Source of the DNA: an archaeon | GTDB lineage: Archaea; B1Sed10-29; JAJSAI01 | Direction: 5' to 3' | NCBI GenBank assembly: GCA_024274695.1 | Contig: JAJSAI010000019.1 | Span: forward strand, 1-64,000 | DNA length: 64,000 bases | Part shown: in pieces, positions 1 to 8,499 of the stretch | Layout of the letters: each line of letters begins with the position of its first letter | Position numbering within the stretch: position 1 is the first letter of the stretch | Made by a program: the position numbers and the translations under genes | Notes under the pieces: model-generated | What the model was told of the DNA's origin: nothing | Databases searched by the model: none | The model's input: the letters and a program-made list of their open reading frames with translations, nothing else

Positions 1-62
1 CCGTACACTACCGCGTGCTCTCCTGAGAAGAAAATGTTCCCAGGAGCCGAGCTCTGTTCCAC
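1..62 (-). CDS. mvk: mevalonate kinase, N-terminal fragment (cut by window edge)
   Basis: Read on the minus strand from a GTG at 62, the frame gives VEQSSAPGNIFFSGEHAVVY. This matches the N-terminal signature of GHMP-family mevalonate kinases (APGK-x3-FGEHAVVYG). A TATA-like TTTTAAGAA lies around 87-95, about 27-29 bp upstream, so GTG is probably a leaderless start. The enzyme phosphorylates mevalonate in isoprenoid synthesis and fits the HMG-CoA synthase/thiolase genes at 36.6-39.2 kb. Only about 20 codons are visible, so the family call rests on this one motif; another GHMP kinase is possible but less likely. Confidence 0.72.
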   Translation of the reverse strand, partial: MEQSSAPGNIFFSGEHAVVY

Positions 63-128
63 GAAGAGTATTAGGGGCCCAGCCAGTTCTTAAAACTGCC
101 CACGGCAATCGCCGCCAAAAGAGAGTAG

Positions 129-137
129 AGTATAAAA
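129..137 (+). promoter_or_regulatory. TATA box of the mscS-like gene
   Basis: AGTATAAAA is centred about 27 bp before the ATG at 161, the archaeal spacing from TATA box to transcription start. The mRNA would therefore start at or next to the ATG (leaderless). Confidence 0.6.
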
Positions 138-160
138 AAGGGAACGGTGTTTATACTAGC

Positions 161-1216
161 ATGGTTCCCGAGTTCCTGACGGTCAGCGTGTACGGGTTCA
201 AGGCGTACGAGCTGTTGATCGCAGCGGTGGTGTTCTTCGTTACCCTTGTTATAGCGAAGGCCGTCGTGACAATAATAAAGAGGAGGGTGCACGAGCTCTC
301 CAAGAAGACCAAGACAGAAGTTGACGATATCGTGGCGGCCATGATCTCAATATTCGGGTGGCCGTTCTACGTTCTCATAGCGTTTTACGTGACCCTTCAC
401 GCTGTCAGCGCCCCTGAGTATGTCAGAACCTGGTTCGGCTACCTTACCGTGGTGGTGACCGCGTACTATGCAGCCAAGGCTGTGAACAAGGCGCTTGACA
501 TGAGCATCACGGTCCTGGTCAAGGAAAAGCGCAGGAGGGGAGAGAAGATAGACCGGACGATCCTGGACTTTTTCGCGAAGATCGTGAAGGGCGTGGTGGC
601 TGCAGTGGCAGTGCTTTTCGCGCTCTCAGGCCTTGGTTACAATGTCACGGGAATCGCTGCCGGGCTAGGGATCGGGGGAATAGCGGTGGCCTTCGCGGTC
701 CAGAACATTCTGTCAGACTTGTTCAGCGCCCTTTCAATCTACTTTGACAGGCCCTTCGAGCTAGGGGACTTCATTTCATTTGACGGTGTCAGCGGGACCG
801 TGAAAAGAATAGGCATAATGACCACAAGACTCACGAGCCTCACAGGAGAAGAGCTCGTGGTTTCTAACAACGACCTGCTGTCCACCCGTATACACAACTA
901 CGGCAGGCTCAAGGAAAGAAGAGTTTCCTTCAAAGTAGGGATAGAATACGGGACCCCCCTGAAAAAGGTTGAGAAGGCCAAAAAGATAATCAGGGAGATA
1001 ATAGAAAAGCAGGAGGGGGTCAGGCTTGAGAGGGTCTACTTCACCGAGCTCGGGGAGTACAGCCTGGTCTTTGAGGTTGTCTACTACGTGCTCTCCCCAG
1101 CTTACGAGGACTACCTCAAGGCCCAGGAGAAAATAAACACCGAGATCCTGCGCAGGTTCGAGAAGGCGGGGATAACCCTGGCGTACCCGACGCAGACCGT
1201 TTTCGTGAGGAAGTGA
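161..1216 (+). CDS. MscS-family mechanosensitive ion channel
   Basis: The 351-residue protein has hydrophobic segments near residues 12-38, 62-90 and 135-160. These lead into a Gly/Ala-rich pore helix (GIAAGLGIGGIAVAFAVQNI, about 162-181) and then the MscS beta domain, starting FDRPFELGDFI. The charged C-terminal half forms the cytoplasmic vestibule. In the family such channels open under membrane tension to release osmolytes during hypo-osmotic shock. Length and motif order are those of a small, complete MscS. The next gene (DUF1003 membrane protein) starts 6 bases after the stop, suggesting one transcript. Confidence 0.93.
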   Translation: MVPEFLTVSVYGFKAYELLIAAVVFFVTLVIAKAVVTIIKRRVHELSKKTKTEVDDIVAAMISIFGWPFYVLIAFYVTLHAVSAPEYVRTWFGYLTVVVTAYYAAKAVNKALDMSITVLVKEKRRRGEKIDRTILDFFAKIVKGVVAAVAVLFALSGLGYNVTGIAAGLGIGGIAVAFAVQNILSDLFSALSIYFDRPFELGDFISFDGVSGTVKRIGIMTTRLTSLTGEELVVSNNDLLSTRIHNYGRLKERRVSFKVGIEYGTPLKKVEKAKKIIREIIEKQEGVRLERVYFTELGEYSLVFEVVYYVLSPAYEDYLKAQEKINTEILRRFEKAGITLAYPTQTVFVRK

Positions 1217-1222
1217 TGACTG

Positions 1223-1624
1223 ATGGATCCTCCTGAGAACCTGCCTTGGACCAGGGAGAAGAGGACCCTTGGGCAGATCGCGGCTGACAAGATGACAGAA
1301 TGGGTCGGGAGCTGGACGTTCATCTTCCTCCTCCTGCTCTTCATGGGAGTATGGATAGCGGTGAACTTGTACGCGTGGTTCATGGTCTGGGACCCGTACC
1401 CCTTCATCCTGCTGAACTTCGTGCTCAGCACTCTCGCGGCAATACAAGCGCCCATAATACTCATGAGCCAGAACAGGGCCGCGGAGAGGGACCGGCTCAT
1501 GGCAGTGTACGATTACGAGGTTGACAGGAGGGCTGAAGCAGAGGTCGCGGACATGCAGAGGGATCTTGACGAGATAAAAGAAATGCTCCGTGACCTGAAG
1601 AAAGAGATCAGAAGGAGGAGGTAA
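1223..1624 (+). CDS. DUF1003 small membrane protein
   Basis: The 133-residue protein fits the DUF1003 family. It has a polar N-terminus with an ADKMTEWVGSW motif, two hydrophobic segments (about 30-50 and 58-78, the second ending in LSTLAAIQAPIILMSQNR) and a highly charged helical C-terminus (about 85-133) predicted to form a coiled coil. The family's function is unknown. It lies between the MscS channel and a small basic protein with 6- and 2-base gaps, so the three are probably one operon. Confidence 0.85.
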   Translation: MDPPENLPWTREKRTLGQIAADKMTEWVGSWTFIFLLLLFMGVWIAVNLYAWFMVWDPYPFILLNFVLSTLAAIQAPIILMSQNRAAERDRLMAVYDYEVDRRAEAEVADMQRDLDEIKEMLRDLKKEIRRRR

Positions 1625-1626
1625 AA

Positions 1627-2013
1627 ATGCCTGTGAAAAAGCACAGGATCCTGAGAAAGGAAAAGGGGCCCAAGGAGGTTTTCAAGAAGCACCTGGAGTT
1701 GCTGAAAATGCTTGACGCTGTTGAAGGAGTCAAGAAAGGAGCGCATCCATTGGTCAGGAAGGAGGAGCAGCTCAGGGAAGCGGTGCAGGTCTCTTCAAAC
1801 TATCCGTTCATGAAAGAACGAATAGAACAGACCGCGAGGGTCTTGTACCGTGACCTTAAGAGACAGGCCCTGAAACTGACAGGTTGGAACGAGGAGAAAG
1901 CTGACAGGCTCGTGAAAGAGTACCTTCTTGATGTGATAAGGGAAGAATACAAACGTAAGGGAAAGCGGCTGCCCAAGGGCATGAAACAGAAGATAGAGTC
2001 CCTGGGAGAATAG
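1627..2013 (+). CDS. small basic helical protein, unknown
   Basis: This is a 128-residue, Lys/Arg/Glu-rich protein with no membrane segment and no family I recognise. It starts at an ATG 2 bases after the DUF1003 stop, with GGAGG just upstream. The N-terminus MPVKKHR resembles the basic MPVRRRK and MPARKKG starts of other small charged helical proteins at 12.2 and 18.1 kb. The middle (about 60-110) could form amphipathic helices. It may bind nucleic acid or a membrane surface, but nothing in the sequence decides this. Confidence 0.7.
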   Translation: MPVKKHRILRKEKGPKEVFKKHLELLKMLDAVEGVKKGAHPLVRKEEQLREAVQVSSNYPFMKERIEQTARVLYRDLKRQALKLTGWNEEKADRLVKEYLLDVIREEYKRKGKRLPKGMKQKIESLGE

Positions 2014-2025
2014 GCTCCCATGGCC

Positions 2026-2574
2026 TCAGCCGAACAGCCTCATCCTGTGCCAGTGAGAGTATATGCCCATGGCCAGCATTCCCAGGGTGAAGAACAGCAA
2101 GAACATGGGTAGCAGGAACGCCTGCACGCTCGCCAGGCCAGTGGCCCTTGAAACGTCCTGCTCCTCAGTGTCAGGAGTGGCGAACGCCTGCCACGTGAAC
2201 TGAGGCTGCTTGGCAGGCTCTCCCGTGATCTTCTGAGGAGGATAATACGTGCTTTCCTGCCCCGGCATGAACAAGAACACCGAGAACGCGAAGAACGCGA
2301 GCACGGTCAGGACCAGAACGACCCTGACGAACTCCTGAGCCTCTTTCAAGGTCTTCGTCATCCTGGGCTTCCGGATTTTCTTTGGAGTGAACTTGAGTTT
2401 CTTGTACTGGCTCTCGGTCACCTCCAGAGGAAGCCCGAGATAACCGCAGTTGTGACAGTAGTACTTTTCAGGGAGCCCGAGCCCAACCATTCCGGCTCCT
2501 GTGAGGCTCGCGATTTCTATTTCCCTGCTCCCGCAGTTAGGACACACGAGAAACGTCCGGCTCTTCCTTCTCAT
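2026..2574 (-). CDS. zinc-ribbon membrane protein, unknown
   Basis: The 182-residue protein begins with a four-cysteine zinc ribbon: CPNCGSREIE at residues 11-20 and YCHNCGY at about 39-45. Two hydrophobic segments follow (about 85-105 and 152-172), with a polar loop between them that would lie outside. It shares a 4-base overlap with the upstream gene at 2571-2927, which has an Ig-like fold, so the two are probably translated together. No specific function can be assigned. Confidence 0.72.
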   Translation of the reverse strand: MRRKSRTFLVCPNCGSREIEIASLTGAGMVGLGLPEKYYCHNCGYLGLPLEVTESQYKKLKFTPKKIRKPRMTKTLKEAQEFVRVVLVLTVLAFFAFSVFLFMPGQESTYYPPQKITGEPAKQPQFTWQAFATPDTEEQDVSRATGLASVQAFLLPMFLLFFTLGMLAMGIYSHWHRMRLFG

Positions 2575-2927
2575 TCCAGCACCCTCAGTATCGTCCTGTA
2601 CTCTTTTTCCATGCTGACCTTGTCGTACCTTCCCGGGTGGGTCAGGAGGGTCACGCTAACAGTGTACTCCCCGGGGGTCACGTTGAACTTGGGGTATATC
2701 CTGAAGCTCGCGGTCTTCTCTCCTTCGGCTGGAACATAGTCGAGCCTCTGCCTCTTTTCCCGGGAAATGCAGCTGGGATCAAGCCCGAGCCCGGGAGGTA
2801 CCCTCACGATAACCGTGGAAAGAACTTCCTCATCTCCCGGGTTCTTCACTATCACGTCAAGGTTCACAGGCTCTTTCTGGCCTATTATTATCCTTATCGG
2901 CGTGAACCTAGTCTTAACGGTCAGCAT
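2571..2927 (-). CDS. small Ig-like (CARDB/NEW3-type) beta-sandwich protein
   Basis: The 118-residue protein has alternating beta-strand patterns typical of archaeal CARDB/NEW3 domains: NLDVIVKNPGDEEV near 22-35, then a proline-rich strand and VTPGEYTVSVTLL near 84-96. There is no signal peptide or membrane segment, which is unusual because such domains are usually extracellular. The ATG is preceded by GGTGA on the minus strand. Its stop overlaps the start of the zinc-ribbon membrane protein. Confidence 0.6.
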   Translation of the reverse strand: MLTVKTRFTPIRIIIGQKEPVNLDVIVKNPGDEEVLSTVIVRVPPGLGLDPSCISREKRQRLDYVPAEGEKTASFRIYPKFNVTPGEYTVSVTLLTHPGRYDKVSMEKEYRTILRVLE

Positions 2928-3028
2928 CCCATTTCACCGCATCCTTTGTTAACACACTACTCACTTAAAAACAATTCCCCTGTCCCTCCCTATCACCTTT
3001 TTTAATAACCATTCCCTTATGTAGGCTC

Positions 3029-3478
3029 ATGACACGGATACCGGAGGCCGAACTGGTTAAGAAGACGGTCACGTTCAGGGTAATGAAGGTTCCTGACGAT
3101 CCCGTGATGCCCAAGGATTCCCTGCTCAGGTGGCTTTGCCTGTGCCTTGGGCTGATAAGCGAGAACGAGTCAAGGGACACTGTGGTCAGGGTGCTCGATT
3201 CTGTCCTGTCCTGGCAGGCCAAGGGCGTTGATCCTACCGCCGAAGAAATAGCAGAGGAGGTTCCTGGTGCTTCCGAGAAAACGGTAAGGTACCATCTGAA
3301 GAGAATGTGCGATGCTGGAGTGCTTGAGAAGAACGGGAAAAAGTACTCCCTGACGAGGGCCGACGATGATCCGAGACTGCTGTCCTTCCCGAAAGCGTTT
3401 TTTCTCAGGAACGCTGACGAGGCCTCTGCTCCCGCTGAAAAGGTATTCGCAAGGCTTCTTGAAAAGTACTCACGGTAA
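3029..3478 (+). CDS. winged-helix DNA-binding protein (putative transcription regulator)
   Basis: In this 149-residue protein, residues about 65-110 form a helix-turn-helix and wing: PTAEEIAEEVPGASEKTVRYHLKRM is followed by AGVLEKNGKKYSL, the usual ArsR/MarR-like order. A Cys-containing N-terminal segment (about 35-45) precedes it and may help dimerise. It is monocistronic: a TTTTTTAATAA box centred about 26 bp upstream implies a leaderless ATG. Target and ligand are unknown. Confidence 0.7.
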   Translation: MTRIPEAELVKKTVTFRVMKVPDDPVMPKDSLLRWLCLCLGLISENESRDTVVRVLDSVLSWQAKGVDPTAEEIAEEVPGASEKTVRYHLKRMCDAGVLEKNGKKYSLTRADDDPRLLSFPKAFFLRNADEASAPAEKVFARLLEKYSR

Positions 3479-3484
3479 GCGGGG

Positions 3485-4051
3485 TCACGGGTTGTAGATC
3501 CTTGCCTTGAGCAGTGTTTCTTTCAGGTCGTTCAGTACCTTCCTGGCGACGTCCTGCTTGTGCTTTAGCCCTGGTACGATGCTGTTCGGGTATGCTAGCC
3601 CTGCGTACTCTGCGTACAGGTCTTCCAGGCTCTCGTATAGGCTTCGTGCTTTCTCGTGCTCTCCTGCCGCCGCGAGTTCTAGTGCGTACCTCTTAAGTTC
3701 TCCTATAGCGTCTCCCAGCCCGAGCAGGAAGTACTTTGCTGGGACTCCTGGGTCCACTATCCTCCCTTTTTCAACCATCCCGAGGTAGACGACGAGCTCG
3801 GCGTACTCCTGGTAGGCGCTTCCCAGCACGCTGTCCCTAAGGTCAGGATACTGTTTCAGCATCTTCTCAATCTCTTTTATCCTGCGCTTTATTCTTTCAG
3901 CCTCCTCTCTCGCCTGCCCGAACTTTCTCAGCTGAACGAGCCTTATCGCCCTCGCGCACGTTGGAACGATTTCCCTGTTCGCTTTCAAGGCCCTTTCTCT
4001 TGCTTCAAACTTTTTGTCAAGCTCTCCTTCCACTTTCTTGAGTACTCTCAT
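3485..4051 (-). CDS. translin-family RNA/ssDNA-binding protein
   Basis: The 188-residue all-helical protein matches archaeal translin homologues. It contains PAKYFLLGLGDAIGELKR (about 104-121) and, near the C-terminus, NSIVPGLKHKQDVARKVL, both typical of the translin/TRAX fold. Translins form octameric rings that bind RNA or single-stranded DNA, and some members act as nucleases. The gene overlaps the upstream M16 peptidase gene by 4 bases, so it is the second gene of that operon. Confidence 0.82.
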   Translation of the reverse strand: MRVLKKVEGELDKKFEARERALKANREIVPTCARAIRLVQLRKFGQAREEAERIKRRIKEIEKMLKQYPDLRDSVLGSAYQEYAELVVYLGMVEKGRIVDPGVPAKYFLLGLGDAIGELKRYALELAAAGEHEKARSLYESLEDLYAEYAGLAYPNSIVPGLKHKQDVARKVLNDLKETLLKARIYNP

Positions 4052-5160
4052 GATACCACCAGTGTCAGTGGTTCTTCAAGAAGATCTCTCGCTCTGAGAA
4101 CTTCTTCCGGGCTGAGGGACATAATACTCTCAATCCTTTCCTCAGGCGTCCTGTTGCGCAGGCCTATTTCCCTCGCGTAGTCTCTCGCGAGTGACGAGGT
4201 CCTTTCCTGTTCATCGAGCCACAGGTAGTACTCCATTTTTTTGGATTTCCTGACGCTTCTTTCCGTGGGGACTGTTTCCTCAACAATCCTCCTGGCTATC
4301 CTGACAGCCTTTTCTCCCCTGCCCTTTTTCACGCCTCCTTCCACGCCGAACAAGGCGTAGTCCTTTCCGCTCGTGTCCATGAACGCTCTCACGCTGTAAG
4401 CCCAGCCTCTCTTCGTCCGTATCTCGGTGAACAGCTTGTTCTTCAGCCACAGCACCCTCCAGTACAATCTCAAAGCATCCTTGGTCCTTTCCTCACCCGT
4501 TTTCATGGGCCATAGTATTAGTATCCTCTCCTGCTCCAGCCCCCTTTCCTCGTGGTACTCTCCTACCTTGAAAACAGGCTTAGGATCTCTCGGTCTCCTG
4601 CCCCCTTTCCGGAAGGAGGGTATCACGGAGGGAAGTCTGGCGCCTGCGCTGACAATAAAACAGTTCTCCTGAGAATAGTACTTCTTGTAATGGTTTTCAA
4701 GATCATGCTTCGTGATATTTTTCACGGTCTCCTCTGCTCCCGCAGCGCCCACGCCAAGCCTTTTGCCCATTAGCAGGATCCTGCCCTTCTCGCGCGTGTA
4801 CGCTCCGGGGTTATTGTGCTTTCTCCTTATTTCCTCGATTATGACCTCCTTTTCTTTCTCGTAGTCGTCGAACACGGGTTCTTCCAGCATTCTTTTGAAC
4901 TCCTTCCACGGTGTTCTTTCAGAATAGTGGGCGCGCAGGTAGTAGTCGGTCATCCTGTCGGAAGTGGACGCGTTGAACCCTAGCGCATAGCACTCCTTCA
5001 TTCTCCTCATGATCCTGTTATTGTCATTCCTTCTGGACATCATGTGCTCAACAAAGTGGCTCAAGCCCTCCTTTCCTCTCGGGTCATGGTTTTTTCCAAC
5101 CCTGAAAAAAACGTGCAGGGCCAGAATCTCGTACCCTGTTTTTATGATGTACTCTCTCAT
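4048..5160 (-). CDS. M16-family zinc metallopeptidase
   Basis: The 370-residue protein contains the inverted zinc-peptidase motif HxxEH (HFVEH, about residues 35-39) that defines family M16, with EEIRRKHNNP downstream supplying the third ligand region. It corresponds to one two-domain M16 unit. I chose the ATG at 5160 because AATATAAAAC at 5183-5192 is centred 27 bp upstream, giving a leaderless start. The frame stays open to 5799, but that extension only reads the reverse frame of the Lys/Thr-rich tail of the neighbouring gene. The downstream translin gene is translationally coupled. Confidence 0.85.
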   Translation of the reverse strand: MREYIIKTGYEILALHVFFRVGKNHDPRGKEGLSHFVEHMMSRRNDNNRIMRRMKECYALGFNASTSDRMTDYYLRAHYSERTPWKEFKRMLEEPVFDDYEKEKEVIIEEIRRKHNNPGAYTREKGRILLMGKRLGVGAAGAEETVKNITKHDLENHYKKYYSQENCFIVSAGARLPSVIPSFRKGGRRPRDPKPVFKVGEYHEERGLEQERILILWPMKTGEERTKDALRLYWRVLWLKNKLFTEIRTKRGWAYSVRAFMDTSGKDYALFGVEGGVKKGRGEKAVRIARRIVEETVPTERSVRKSKKMEYYLWLDEQERTSSLARDYAREIGLRNRTPEERIESIMSLSPEEVLRARDLLEEPLTLVVS

Positions 5161-5182
5161 GAGAGTAACTGGCGCATGAGAG

Positions 5183-5192
5183 AATATAAAAC
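5183..5192 (-). promoter_or_regulatory. TATA box of the M16 peptidase operon
   Basis: On the minus strand this reads GTTTTATATT, centred about 27 bp before the ATG at 5160. It decides the start of the peptidase and predicts a leaderless mRNA. Confidence 0.55.
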
Positions 5193-5252
5193 AATTGTGC
5201 GGGAAAAGGGTTTTAAGCAGCGCCTTCCTAAAAAATAGTGGAGGAGAGGATC

Positions 5253-5729
5253 TCACTTCTTCTTCCTGGTTGTTTTCCTGGAGGTCGTTTTCCTTCTGGT
5301 GGTCTTCTTGCTTGCAGTCTTCTTCTTTGCTGTTGTTTTCCTGGAAGCCGTCCTTTTCTTGACTGTCTTCTTTGAGGTTGTCTTCCTCGTTTTTGCTGCA
5401 GTCACCTTCACTGGCTTCAGTTCTAGTTTCTCTATTTCCCTCTGCACTTCCTCGAGCTTCTTCAGGATCCTCTGTCTCGCCGCTCTTCTCGGAACGTACT
5501 CGAGGGCCAGGAAGGACATTACCGCCACCCCAAGGTTCAGCAGGGTGAACACAACATCTCCCAGCCAGTACGCGTACATGGTCAAAAGCACTGCTCCGAA
5601 GAACATCAGCAGCTCGAACTCTGGAGAGACCCTCCGGCCCCTTACAGAGTCCTTGAAGAGCGGTATCCACGCTAGGAATACTAGGAAAGCGCCTAGCGCT
5701 CCCACAAAGTATGCTCCTGGGTCTATCAT
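5253..5729 (-). CDS. membrane protein with histone-H1-like Lys/Thr-rich tail
   Basis: The 158-residue protein has three or four hydrophobic segments in residues 1-82, a short helical linker (about 83-105), and then about 45 residues made almost only of K, T, R, S and A in KTT/KKTA-type repeats. Such tails are known in H1-like nucleoid proteins, where they bind DNA nonspecifically. Joined to a membrane domain, the tail could hold DNA or RNA at the membrane (inference). It starts at ATG 5729, 27 bp from a TTTTTAAA box that also serves the divergent helicase gene. Confidence 0.72.
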   Translation of the reverse strand: MIDPGAYFVGALGAFLVFLAWIPLFKDSVRGRRVSPEFELLMFFGAVLLTMYAYWLGDVVFTLLNLGVAVMSFLALEYVPRRAARQRILKKLEEVQREIEKLELKPVKVTAAKTRKTTSKKTVKKRTASRKTTAKKKTASKKTTRRKTTSRKTTRKKK

Positions 5730-5751
5730 GTTTTCTGTGAAGGAATGCCTT

Positions 5752-5760
5752 GTTTTTAAA
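5752..5760. promoter_or_regulatory. shared bidirectional TATA element
   Basis: GTTTTTAAA is centred at about 5756.5, the midpoint between the ATG of the H1-tail protein (5729, minus) and the ATG of the helicase (5784, plus). It lies about 27 bp from each. The TTTAAA core is palindromic, so one element could direct leaderless transcription both ways. Confidence 0.55.
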
Positions 5761-5783
5761 GGTTATGGGCGGAGAATAAGGAA

Positions 5784-8462
5784 ATGCGCATGAAATCACT
5801 TGACCTGTTATTGAAAGAGTTCGGTAGACTAACGGTAGTGCAAGAGAAAGGGATTCCGGCAGTGTACTCTGGGAAGCACGTTCTCGTGATGGCTGGCACG
5901 GGAGAGGGTAAGACTGAGACTGCAGTGCTTCCTGTTTTCGAGAGAATCTCCGGCAGAACCGTGTCGGGAGTGAGCGTGCTTTACATTACTCCCTTAAGGG
6001 CCCTGAACAGGGATCTTACCAAAAGGATAACAAAATGGGCCAAGGCCTTCGGGCTGACCGTATCGGTCAGGCACGGGGACACGAGCCAGTACAACAGGAG
6101 CAAGCAACTCCGTTCTCCCCCTGACGTTCTGGTCACGACCCCTGAAAGCCTTGCGGCCATGCTCTCCGCTCCCAAGATGTCCGGAAACCTGAAGACTGTC
6201 AGGCACGTGATCGTTGACGAGGCCCACGAGCTGTACCCTAGCAAGAGGGGAACGATGCTCGCTGTCCTGCTTGAAAGACTTGCTGAAAAGGCGGGAGACT
6301 TCCAGAGAATCCTCCTGTCGGCCACAATATCTGATCCTGAGAAGACCGCGGAATACTTTTTCGGAGGAAGAGAGCACGAGATCATCACAGGATTCTCTGG
6401 CAGGAAGCCTGTGCTGATGGTAGAGCTTATTGACCCGGAAGAGAATGACAGGACACTGGCCCGGGCGCTTGACACTCCAGCGGAGGTCATAGCAAGGGCC
6501 AGGAGGATAATAGAGCTCTCTGACTCAAGCATCTGCTTCGTTAACACCAGGTCAGTGGCTGAACTGCTGGCCAGCAGGATCAAGGCCCTCGGAGGAAATC
6601 TTAGAGTGCACCACTCCAGCCTCGGCAGGACAGAGAGGCTGGACGTAGAAGCTGCCTTGAAAAAAGGGGAAGTGAAAGGAGTTATAGCCACGAGCTCGCT
6701 AGAGCTGGGAATAGACGTTGGAAGAATAAGCAGAGTAATACAATACGGGAGCCCGAGGCAGGCTGCCAGGCTCCTGCAGAGGGTCGGAAGATCAGGACAC
6801 TCAAGGGATAAGACCCCTGAAGGGGTCATAATCGCCACAAGCCCTTTTGACGCGCTGGAGTCAGGCGTCCTGTGCGAGCTAGCCCTAGAGGGGTTCCTTG
6901 AACACGATCCCCCTCCTGAAAAACCGTACGATGTGGCAGCGGTACAGTCCGCCGGAATGCTCCTGTCAAAAGGAAGACAGAAGACGAGCGCATTGCTTGC
7001 CCTGCTCCGCAGGACAATCCCCTACAAGAGTCTTGAGCCAGAGGAATACTCAAGGATCCTGAAACAACTGGACTCGGAGGGCCTTGTGTGGCTTGGTCAG
7101 GAAGAGGCGGGCCAGACCAGGCTCACAAGAAAATACTACTACGAGAACCTTTCCATGATCCCCGACGAGAAAAAGTTTTTTGTCAAGGAAGCTGGAACAG
7201 GGAAAACGATAGCCGTGCTGGACGAGGCCTTTGTCGAGGACGGCCTGTCCGACAAGAAGGTCTTCATAGTAAAAGGCCAGGCGTGGGAGGTCATAGAAGT
7301 TACTGACCAGGAAGTGATAGTAGAGCCGAGAACAGAGTACCAAGCAGCAATACCAGCCTGGGAAGGAGAAAACATTCCCGTGTCACACGAGACAGCAGAG
7401 AGGGTGAGGCAGGTCATTGCCGGAGAAAGGCCTGTTCCAGAAGTCATAGTGCATAAGAACAGGGTAAGCCGGTTCGTGCGCGATCAGAGGAAGTGCTTCG
7501 TGCCACGGAAAAACGTGTTCTGGACAGAACAGGCGGAAGACTTCCTGATAGTACACTCTTTCTTGGGAACAAAGGCCAACAACACGCTGGCAAGATACTT
7601 CGGCTTCTTGGCTTCAGAGCTTCTCGGCAGGACAGTGGCCGTGTCAAGCGGAGCGTACCACATCGTGTTCCAGGGCCTAGAAGGGCCCGGCGTGCTGGAA
7701 GAAATACTCTCAGGAGAACACGACCTCGAGCCAGTGCTCAGGAAAGCCGTCATCCAAACAGGCTTGTACCAGCACAGGCTACTGCACGTGGCCAAGAGGT
7801 TCGGCCTGATCCCTAAAGACTCTCGGGTGCGCTCGCTCAAACGAATTTCCCGAATCCTGTCAGGCACGGTGATACAAGAGGAGGCTGTGAAAGAAGTCTT
7901 CTCCCAAAAGTTCGACCTGCGCAAGGCAGGAGAAGCGCTTTCCAGGGCAAGAGTGAAACACCATACCGGAAGGCTCTCGCCCCTGGGTCTGAGGGTCATG
8001 CTGGAAGAGCTGAGGCTCCCTGAACTGATGATCCCGGACAGGCCAGTCGAGCAGATCATCCAAGCAGTGAAGAAAGCGCTCGACGAGAAGATCGTCATGC
8101 TCTACTGCACGTACTGCCGGAAGCCCTTCTATCGGAGAGTGGCTGACCTTCCCGAGAAAATCGTGTGCCCTTACTGCAACAGCACGCAGGTCGCGCTCGT
8201 GAAAAGAGAAAGGATGTCAGCCGCGCTGAAAAGGAAGCGGCTCTCAACAGAAGAGAAAGAGTTCGTCAGGGAAGTGATGGACACCGTTCCCGTAATAGAC
8301 TCTTACGGGAAGAAAGGAGTCTACGCTCTCCTCATGCGAGGAATAGGCCCGAGCACGGCCAAGAGAGTGCTCGCAAGGTCAAGAGCTGATGAGAGAATGT
8401 TCTGGAAGGACCTGCTCGACGCCCAGAGGGAGTACTACCAGCACAGGCAGTACTGGGACTGA
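5784..8462 (+). CDS. lhr: Lhr-type superfamily 2 DNA/RNA helicase
   Basis: The 892-residue protein has the helicase motifs in order: Walker A AGTGEGKTE (about 38-46), DEAH box in VIVDEAHELY (about 144-153), SAT in LLSATIS (about 177-183) and QRVGRSGH (about 333-340). The GTMLAVLLERL stretch after DEAH and the winged-helix region are typical of Lhr. Unusually visible is a C-terminal four-cysteine zinc ribbon (CTYC ... CPYC, about 776-802), followed by an HhH-like GIGPSTAKRV (about 854-863). Lhr proteins unwind replication or repair intermediates 3' to 5'. The gene is monocistronic, with a leaderless start. Confidence 0.9.
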   Translation: MRMKSLDLLLKEFGRLTVVQEKGIPAVYSGKHVLVMAGTGEGKTETAVLPVFERISGRTVSGVSVLYITPLRALNRDLTKRITKWAKAFGLTVSVRHGDTSQYNRSKQLRSPPDVLVTTPESLAAMLSAPKMSGNLKTVRHVIVDEAHELYPSKRGTMLAVLLERLAEKAGDFQRILLSATISDPEKTAEYFFGGREHEIITGFSGRKPVLMVELIDPEENDRTLARALDTPAEVIARARRIIELSDSSICFVNTRSVAELLASRIKALGGNLRVHHSSLGRTERLDVEAALKKGEVKGVIATSSLELGIDVGRISRVIQYGSPRQAARLLQRVGRSGHSRDKTPEGVIIATSPFDALESGVLCELALEGFLEHDPPPEKPYDVAAVQSAGMLLSKGRQKTSALLALLRRTIPYKSLEPEEYSRILKQLDSEGLVWLGQEEAGQTRLTRKYYYENLSMIPDEKKFFVKEAGTGKTIAVLDEAFVEDGLSDKKVFIVKGQAWEVIEVTDQEVIVEPRTEYQAAIPAWEGENIPVSHETAERVRQVIAGERPVPEVIVHKNRVSRFVRDQRKCFVPRKNVFWTEQAEDFLIVHSFLGTKANNTLARYFGFLASELLGRTVAVSSGAYHIVFQGLEGPGVLEEILSGEHDLEPVLRKAVIQTGLYQHRLLHVAKRFGLIPKDSRVRSLKRISRILSGTVIQEEAVKEVFSQKFDLRKAGEALSRARVKHHTGRLSPLGLRVMLEELRLPELMIPDRPVEQIIQAVKKALDEKIVMLYCTYCRKPFYRRVADLPEKIVCPYCNSTQVALVKRERMSAALKRKRLSTEEKEFVREVMDTVPVIDSYGKKGVYALLMRGIGPSTAKRVLARSRADERMFWKDLLDAQREYYQHRQYWD

Positions 8463-8499
8463 CCTAAAGAATAAATACTCTTCCTGAGAATTTTTTGGT

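Noticed and set aside
5161-5799. N-terminal extension of the M16 peptidase frame, rich in Glu, Asn, Asp and Lys
   Set aside because: It is the alternative frame of the Lys/Thr-rich tail of the membrane-protein gene at 5253-5729; a TATA box just upstream of 5160 fixes the true start.
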